A DNA stretch of 64,000 bases from Lithobates sylvaticus. Lineage: Eukaryota; Chordata; Amphibia; Anura; Ranidae. Below are positions 10,886 to 64,000 of this stretch, one piece after another. The translations under genes and the position numbers were made by a program. The DNA is taken from NCBI GenBank assembly GCA_028564925.1, contig CM053031.1, positions 100,862,888 through 100,926,887 of the forward strand, given 5' to 3'. The notes beneath the pieces were generated by a model, which ran no database searches, was not told the origin of the DNA, and saw only the letters and a list, made by a program, of their open reading frames with translations. Position 1 is the stretch's first letter, and each line of letters begins with the position of its first letter.

Positions 10886-11767
10886 TTAACCACTTCCCGA
10901 CCAGCCGCCGCAGTTATACTGCGGCAGGTTGGCTCCACTGGGCGAACCAGCGTAGCTATACGCCAGTTCATTTTTGGACTACTAGGGGGCACGCTGTGGG
11001 AGCCAATGTAAATAGACAGATCTCTGTGCTGTCAGGGGAGAGGAGACTGATCTGTTGTTCATACTAAGTATAAACAACTATCAGTCTTCTCACCCAGGCA
11101 GTCCCATACCCCCACAGTTTGAATCACTCCCTAGGACACACAGTTAACCCCCTGATCGCCCCCTACTGTTAACCCCTTCCCTGCCAGTGTCATTTATACA
11201 GTAATCAGTGCATTTTTATAGCACTGTTCGACTGTATAAATGTCAATAGTCCCACAAAAGTGTCAAAAGTGTCCAATCTGTCCCCCACAATGTCGCAGCC
11301 CTGATAAAAATCGCAGATCACCACCATTACTAGTAAAAAAATAATAATAATAAAAATGCCATAAATATAGCCCCTATTTTGTAGACGCTAGATAACTTTT
11401 GCGCAAACCAATCAATATACCCTTATTGCGATTTTTTTTACCAAAAATATGTAGAAGTATGCATATTGGCCTAAAATGAGGAAGAAAGAATTTGGGGGAT
11501 ATTTATTATAGCAAAAAGTAAAAAATATTGTTTTTTTTTTTTCAAAATTGTCACTATTTTTTTGTTTATAGCGCAAAAAATAAAAATCGCAGAGGTGATC
11601 TTTTACCACCAAAAGAAAGTTCTATTTGTGGGGAAAAAAGGACATCAATTGTGTTTTTGTACAAAGTCGCACGCCCATGCAATTGTCAGTTAAATCGACG
11701 CAGTGCCAAATCGCAAAAAATGGCCTGGTCATTAAGGGGGCAAATCTTCTGGGGCTAAAGTGGTTAA
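10886..11767 (+). repeat. TTAACCACTT-family repeat, copy 2
   Basis: An 882-bp copy with both ends: TTAACCACTTCCCGACC on the left and CTAAAGTGGTTAA on the right. Near the left end is a short hairpin, CCGCAGTTATACTGCGG. The internal core is shared with the other copies. There is no coding signal. The class is uncertain; a TTAA-target MITE is possible. Confidence 0.8.
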
Positions 11768-12429
11768 ACACTTGTAACTGCCAGTAATTACATCAAATAT
11801 ATTTAATTAATTATGGCCAAAATAAACTGTACTCTTCTCTTACGCTGGTATATTGTATGCTATTTTTTCTGAAATAAAGTTCATGAACCAGAATGTATTA
11901 AGGGTACAAAAAAAAAATCATACATATAAAACGGAATATAAAGCAGATAGCCTTACATGTGCGAACTAGACACAGAATTTCAAATCAAAATGTCAACATA
12001 AGCGCACCTTGCATGCATCCTAGGGGATGAACTATGGTGGTCATAGTACTAGGAGATATAACCACTTATCGCTGTTGAATTAGGTAATTGGCAGATGGCT
12101 CTGTTGCTCAGTACTATGAAAATAGAACATTTAACTGTAACACCCAGCACCCATTCTAATGGCAGCCATCACAACATCCTTTCTTTTATTCCTTCTCTGT
12201 GTGTTTCCCTGATCCTGGTTTCACTTTGTTATAAAGAGTTTCTCCTACTGCACTATACCTTTGTGCGCCATCCTCCCTGCACAGTAAAAGCTCCCTAGTG
12301 GTCAATATAAATTTTAATGGAGATGGGGATAAAACCATGGGGATTAAGTGCAGGTGTTTAGATCTACTTTAAGAATAGAATAAAAATGCAATTTTCAGCT
12401 TGTGCCATAAATAATAAGACATCCAACAT
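11768..12429. other. Intergenic, nothing recognised
   Basis: AT-rich sequence between the repeat at 10.9 kb and the probable cps1 3' end. No ORF or repeat with recognisable ends. Confidence 0.4.
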
Positions 12430-13428
12430 ATTTGTTGAAAAAAAAGTGGTTTTATTTGTCAATCACAGTTTGCTCTCTTACATTGTAATTTGTATACACA
12501 GGAAAACCAGTGTTTGCAAGTTATAGAAGACCTGATAGTAACAATTCTTAAGAGACAATGGTGGCACTAGCATGTTTTTTCTTTAAAAAAAATATCTGGT
12601 GGTTTGCTTGCTTTTTGTTGCCTAAAAATCTTCAAATATTTGAGTATCAACATGTATTAACCTGTGCTATGTTTACAAGACCAGCACACACAACATTTTT
12701 CCTTAGATCTTTACTCTGAATTTACAAGGGGCAGTCTAGATAAAATGTAGATAGCAGAGCTTAAGGTGATTTATAAAAAAATTAAATGAGGGAGGGGAGG
12801 TAAAAGTATAGAAATAGAAGTTTAGTATCTTCTTAGATGCCTTTTCTGTGAATTAGCATTTTTGTGCATTATTTCTACTTAGATTGTTGGAGGCGATTCA
12901 GCAAGGGACTCCCTCATTCTCCTAACAGTAGCTGGTGTTGGTTGTATTTATAGGCAAAATTTACCAAACACACATGAATTGGCTCGTGTCCTGCTCTTCT
13001 AATAACATAAGAAAAATACAGTATATTTTAGCTCAATGTAATTATTGCTAAATTGAGCTCTTATTGGGTTCAAAGGGTACCAGTTTTATGTGAATGGAGT
13101 ATAATACAAATGGTATCCCATTCAAATGATCACTTATTTTGTTCTTGCTCTGTTTTTTCACTGTTCAACTACTTCTGATTTCAGTAGATATCTCAGGCCA
13201 AAAGAAAAAAACACTGTTTTGGATGCATCTTTAGAAAGTATACTTATTTATGTACCAAAACATTCTAGCATCCACAAGTTCATAACTGCAAAGACATAAT
13301 CAAATAGACATTTGTGTTCTTCATACAAGCATAGACACAAGTGACAGTAAACAGAAAACCAACAGAAGACCTTAGGCGGTCAGCCAGTCTCTTATTTTGA
13401 GAAAGCTGCTTGTGAATAGTTCAGATAT
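12430..13428 (-). other. cps1: Probable cps1 3' UTR
   Basis: This is the stretch from the stop codon to the first AATAAA on the minus strand (plus positions 12451-12456), which is followed by a T-rich run within 25 bases. No other AATAAA was seen in between. The cleavage point near 12430 is inference. No recognisable repeat lies in it, unlike the sequence on either side. Confidence 0.55.
12451..12456 (-). terminator. Candidate cps1 polyadenylation signal
   Basis: AATAAA on the minus strand, followed downstream by a T-rich tract at about 12441-12448. It is about 0.97 kb past the stop codon and is the only canonical signal seen in that span. Confidence 0.55.
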
Positions 13429-59321
<45,893 letters not shown>

Positions 59322-60890
59322 CTGAGGAGCAAAAAAATAAAATTTAGTCAGACAACTCAATACTGTTCAAGAATCAGCAGTATATATAAGGATGAACTTA
59401 GTCCAGAACAATGAAAAGAAACAGATCCAATTCAAAAAAAGTTATCCAGTAAAAAGTTAACCTTCTCCCATATAGTCATGCAATTGACATCCTTTAGTTC
59501 ATTGACCTTTGCCATGCGGAAGTGAACTTATTTTTAGGGGAGGTAATGCCACAGATATCTATCCAGTTCTAGGAATATAAATGGCAGCACCTTCACCAAT
59601 GATCAGTCCATTTAAAAAAAAAAAAAAGGCTTTGAAGCTTCACTATGATGTGCTGTCTTGTTGGTCAACAGGAATTCGTGTGAAGTGAGAAGAGGTAGCA
59701 AGTTCCACCACTACCAAAAAGTCGCAGGGTCATTTAAATAAACTAGATATGTTCTCTAAAAAAGTTATACACACACACACACACAAAATTATTATATAAT
59801 ATCATACATGCCCCATCCTGTAATTAAATAAATATCAATTATTTATTTGTCCAACTAATCGTAAGCTAAAAATGTAACCTCCTACATTGTTGTTGAGTAG
59901 TTTATTTCAAGTTGGAGCTGGCATCAACAAGATCTCATTCAATTCTTACTAGTTAGATTCCACACTCTCCACTTGGACAGGGCATTATGCGTTTCAGAAA
60001 TGAAAGGGTGCCATATTAATTAGCTCACCTCAGGATTGTATTACCTCATGGTAGATGACAGGATCAAGAGTACAAATGCATCTGCATTACAACTGCGCAT
60101 ACCAAGTAACTTCATTAAAATAGAGGAGCTTGCCATGAATACAAAATTACTTTGGTAATGATGGGGCACTTAAAATAAAGTATTAGCCCATAAAACAATG
60201 TTAGCACCTCGGGAGATGGCTGCGAAGCTAGTTTTCTAGAGCCAGATGCTGCATGTTTAAACCAGGTCAGCTCCTGATGTTTCATGATTACAGGTTTTTA
60301 TATACTGTTTAATTGCCACTTCAACGGAACGCCACCGTTTCAATGGGAGCTCTCAAAGAGCATCGCAGAAATTGCTTTGTGGGTGAAATAAGGAATGATG
60401 AAAATGGAAAATGAAATTGCTTGACAATGTGCAGGTTAATCTGTAGGATGATATAAATGAAAATGCAATCCCTTATGGTTATTTAATATCATCACAGCCA
60501 ATCAGAGTGTTCAGTATATACATTTGACCAGCAATTTCATTGGCTCAGTCAATTGTCAATCTAGTAGTGAGAGAAGTCTTGTGGTTTAGGATTGCATGGT
60601 TTTTTATGCAAAAGACCAAGATAAGTGGCTTATGTCAGCCATATGCTGTCCATATGCTGGCAATGAATATATGCAATTTTTGCAAGTAATGTGACAGGTT
60701 CAAAAGTTTCATGTGGTTAAATGGAATATAGTCTTTTTAACGTTTAAGACACATAAAATCTTAATGTAAATAAATCTGTTTGTGTTCATGTCTTAAAAAT
60801 CTGTACAGTCTGCAGTTATACAGTATATGTACAAGAGGGCATCCAAACCTGCTCATTAAATATACAGACTCTGTTTCATGTTTTGCCGTT
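59322..60890. other. cps1 intron, nothing recognised
   Basis: A short (AC)n at 59771 and AT-rich unique sequence. I searched for the preceding cps1 exon (ending like HPWVKQ) and did not find it. Confidence 0.4.
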
Positions 60891-60971
60891 CTACACAATG
60901 TGGGGTGCACACAGATTCTGATGCAGCTATGCATAGTAACAATCAGCTTCCAACTTCAGCTTGTTTAATTA

Positions 60972-62094
60972 GGCTGGGTTCACACTTGTACGACAAACGC
61001 TCCCACATTGGGAGCTCATGTCGCATGACGTGTGAAAATTAATGTTTCCCTATGGGAGTTGTCTTAACTGGTCCGACACAAGTCAGTCCGACTTTGAAAA
61101 TGCTCCCTGCACTACTTTGGTCAACTTTGATCCTACTTCAGCCCATTGAATATCACTGAAGTCAGATCAAAGTCGGATCGCCATCTTGACTGATCCGACT
61201 TTGGCATGCGACTTGTGCTCTGAGGATCTTGAAGGGGAACTCCATGCAAAAATAAAAAAATAAAACGGCATGGTTCCTCCTCCAAGATCATACCAGGCCC
61301 TTCAGTTTGGCATGGATTTTAAGGTGAACACCCACACCAAAAAACAGCATGGGGTTCCGCTCAAAATCCATACCAGACCATTATTCGAGCACGGCAGGTC
61401 AGGAAAGGGGTGGGGACGAGCGAGTGCCCCCCCCCCTGAACTATACCAGGCCACATACCCTCAAGATGGGGGATGGGTGCCAAAAAGTGTCAAAAATAAA
61501 ACGCAGTACACAGGACTTTTAAGTAATTTATTTAGACAGCTCTGGCATCTCTTCCGACTTCCTCACCCTTCTCCGGCTCTTCTCCCTCTTCTAGGGCCAT
61601 TTTTTCTAGTCCTCTCTGGTTCTCTGGTTCTTCCCCATCTGTCCGCTGTCTTCTCCCTCTTTTGCCGGTTCTTCTCTGCTGTCTTCTCCCTCTGTTCTTC
61701 TTCCGATGTTGACTCAACGCTCTCTCCCACTCTAATGCTGGGTGCGTGGTGTGCCACTACTTATATTGGCATGGGGAGTCTATTATGGAGGCCCTGCCCC
61801 TTATGACATCCCTGCCCCACCATGCACCAGGTGGTGACGTCATAACGGGCAGGGTCCATAATAGACCGAAGGGCCAGGTATGCTCTTGGTGGGGGAACCC
61901 ATGCCATTTTTTTTTTTTACATTTTGCGTGGAGTTCCCCTAAAGATTCATACCAGACACAGTGCCTGGTATTGTTGGGGATCAAAGTTGGATCCCTGTCT
62001 ATTGAAGTCGGATGCATGTCGGACTTCAAGTCGCAGGGCAAAGTCGGATCCCCAGTCGTACAACTGTTGTGTCATACCAGTGTGAACCCGGTCT
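60972..62094. mobile_element. MITE, GGCTGGGTTCACAC ends, nested level 2
   Basis: TTA at 60969-60971 and 62095-62097 flanks GGCTGGGTTCACAC and (inward) GACCGGGTTCACAC. A 3-bp TTA target suits PIF/Harbinger. The interior is rich in GTCGGA/TCCGAC motifs. It is split by a further element. Confidence 0.75.
61233..61940. mobile_element. MITE, AGGGGAACTCCA ends, nested level 3
   Basis: AGGGGAACTCCATGCAAAA and (inward) AGGGGAACTCCACGCAAAA are near-perfect inverted ends. Inside, GTCTATTATGGAGGCCCTGCC pairs with GGCAGGGTCCATAATAGAC (shortened). Open frames across it are rich in Pro, Ser and Leu from the CT-rich sequence and are not coding. Confidence 0.78.
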
Positions 62095-62210
62095 TAAGGA
62101 TTGACAATAAAACCTAAAGGCTGATTGGTTACTATGCACAGCTGCCCCAGGTTTTGTGTGCACCAGTTTTAGTAAATGCCCCCCTGTATGTGCTTTACTG
62201 CTCACTGTAG

Positions 62211-62858
62211 CCTCCCTGGCGGTATTCCCGAGTATGGCTCATGGTGAGATTTTAGTACCAAAAGCGGTATTCCCGAGTCAGACTCACATCGCAGGATCCA
62301 TGTAGAGGTTACATACCTTGTCCCCTGGATCCTGCAATGTCTCCCCGCTGTGATCTGCGAGCCGCCGTGTCTCGCTCGATTCACAGGGCCGAGCTCCGTT
62401 CCCTGCGAGCGTTGCGACGCACGGGATGGAGTTTGGCGCCAAATTCAAAAAGTAAAAAACATAGTATAGATACAGTATACTGTAATCTTACAGATTACAG
62501 TACTGTATCAAATAATTACACATCCCCTTTGTCCCTAGTGGTTTGTCCAGTGTCCTGCATGCAGTTTTATATTATACATACTGTTCTTTATGCCAGGAAA
62601 CTGGAGATTGTCCATAGCAACCAAAAAATGTCCCTTTACATCAAAAGTGCTTTTAGACCAGCTAGAAAACAGCGACAATAAATTAGAATCACTTGCAGAA
62701 TTGTGCAATAGTGATTTGTGGGGAAATTTATCATCAAACACTAAAAGTAATGACAGCGACAATTCTGCAAATGAGAAAATGTCAATGTTTTTGATTTGAT
62801 TACATTATTGAATAATTTTTATTGTTATTATATTATTATTTGTTATTATTTATTATAT

Positions 62859-62895
<37 letters not shown>

Positions 62896-63070
62896 GATTT
62901 CGTATATCAAACTTTATCATACCCGGGATATATAGACTCTTGTTTGGACGGATTTAAGTGAATTATTTCTAAGAATTACAGGCCTACAATATAAAACGCC
63001 AAATTTCCATGCAAAATAATGGTACCGCTTTCAGCACCTAAAATCTGAAATAATCATACTGCCAGGGAGG
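62211..63070. mobile_element. MITE, CCTCCCTGGCGG ends
   Basis: CCTCCCTGGCGGTATTCCC on the left and CTGCCAGGGAGG on the right are inverted; GGTATTCCCGAG is repeated inside. A TA-rich run lies near 62850-62890. No convincing coding content. Confidence 0.75.
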
Positions 63071-63092
63071 TTAACAATGCAAGTATATAGGC

Positions 63093-63326
63093 TTGATTTA
63101 CTAATGGCAAATAGGCTGTTCACTTTGCAAGTGAAGTTGAACTATGAAAAGGAATTTGTCCCAGAGCTTAGTAAATGTGATGAACTATGGAAAGATCACC
63201 CAACTATGTGCAAGGATCATTTTATAACTATGGATGATGGAAGTCAGCAAAGCTTGGCCTCATTCACAAAGCTCTGAGGCACATTCTCTTGCAAACTGAG
63301 TCGCCTATTTGTCTTTAGTAAATCAA
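63093..63326. mobile_element. MITE, GATTTACTAAAGGCAAA family, copy 3
   Basis: TTGATTTACTAATGGCAAAT and (inward) TTGATTTACTAAAGACAAAT are inverted. The interior matches copy 2 in order. Confidence 0.75.
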
Positions 63327-63438
63327 CCCCTCTAAGCCATTGACTCATTAAAACAGCGCGCTCCAGGTAGACAGACCAATTATATAACTACATAAATAAT
63401 AACCTAGTTAATTAGTTTGCTAAATGACAGGTATCCAT

Positions 63439-63914
63439 CATTCACGACTGGTGCTCTATGTTTTTTGGGGGTGGGGCGGAAAAACTAAACACCACCCCCC
63501 GGTCGGTCTGTCGCAACTCTCAACCTATCACACGATCGTCAGCCCACCAGCCCTGCAGTTACCCCATCACGCTTCCGCCTTGTCGGCTTCACCCTGCGTC
63601 TCCTCCTTCTCGGCTTCACTGCAGCTTCCCCTATGTCTTCTCGTCCTCCCCCTTCGGCGGCCAATTCGATCGCTTCTCCTCTCGGCCTCAGGACCCGCCT
63701 CTTGATTGATGGAGAGGAGAAGCAGGAAGAAAATAGGGAATATTAATTCGCTATTGTCACACATCTGGGTTGGCTCAGGGCCTCTGGCTCTAAACATGTG
63801 CTTCTAAAAGAAAAAAACCCATTGGAATCCATGCGTCTAGTGCTCCTGCATGTAGATTAGGGGCCAGACGCATGGATTAGAGGGGCGGTGCCCCTTATCG
63901 ACGGACCACCACTG
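63439..63914. mobile_element. hAT-type element, relative of 27890 copy
   Basis: Right end CCACCACTG and interior (AATATTAATTCGCTA, TGCATGTAGATTAGGGG) match the element at 27890-28482. The left end is diverged and no clean 8-bp duplication was found. Confidence 0.55.
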
Positions 63915-64000
63915 CTCCATCCAGGATGGCTGGAAGAAGGCAAACACCTCTGAAAAAGGAGGCCCAGTTTGATAAACAAGGGAGTATTTTTTTCATAACC

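Larger units (their letters stand above)
60891..62176. mobile_element. MITE (TTTACTAAAACTG family) split by insertion
   Basis: The left part (60891-60971) and right part (62098-62176, ending CCAGTTTTAGTAAA) match the uninterrupted copy at 21451-21604 in complement. The break is at its TTAATTA centre. Confidence 0.75.

Noticed and set aside
61270-61806. A 178-codon frame as a host gene
   Set aside because: It lies within a nested MITE with clear inverted ends; the composition follows the CT-rich repeat.
59322-64000. Another cps1 exon upstream in the window
   Set aside because: Minus-strand reading showed no sequence like the expected end (HPWVKQ) with a donor site; only repeats and AT-rich sequence.

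Overview
The window is nuclear DNA from a tetrapod, most likely a frog and probably ranid-like. It has one split host gene with typical vertebrate exon and intron sizes, embedded in dense young DNA transposons and MITEs. The Tc1-like, palindromic Tc1-like, hAT-like and TTAA-target repeats are of kinds I associate with ranid frogs. The species is inference; no name can be read from the sequence.

The only host gene I can support is on the minus strand: the 3' half of cps1, mitochondrial carbamoyl-phosphate synthetase 1, the entry enzyme of the urea cycle. Sixteen exons run from 59321 down to 13429. Their phases all agree and together they encode 556 residues ending at a TAG stop, equivalent to human residues of about 944-1500. 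They cover the end of the domain before the second ATP-grasp, the whole carbamate-phosphorylating ATP-grasp, and the C-terminal N-acetylglutamate-binding (MGS-like) domain. A 3' UTR of about 1 kb probably ends near 12430. The first 940 or so residues and the promoter lie beyond the right edge. One intron uses a GC-AG boundary instead of GT-AG.

Region by region. 1-3.2 kb: dispersed repeats, then a nearly intact Tc1-like transposon whose transposase has one in-frame stop. 3.2-9.4 kb: a triple tandem repeat, then a broken gag-like retroelement fossil cut by a MITE and by a 3.0-kb hAT-type element carrying a 41-bp minisatellite. 9.6-12.4 kb: two copies of a TTAACCACTT repeat family downstream of cps1. 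12.4-59.3 kb: cps1, with introns full of TTAA-target MITEs, a PIF/Harbinger remnant and its probable MITEs, foldback hairpins, three further TTAACCACTT copies, a hAT-type element with a perfect 8-bp target duplication, and a palindromic Tc1 derivative. 59.3-64 kb: upstream cps1 intron with a three-level nest of elements at 60.9-62.2 kb.

I found no tRNA, rRNA, CRISPR or prokaryote-type gene and no convincing second protein gene. I do not see a previously undescribed biological system. What stands out is the cps1 gene structure and a well-ordered record of nested transposition.
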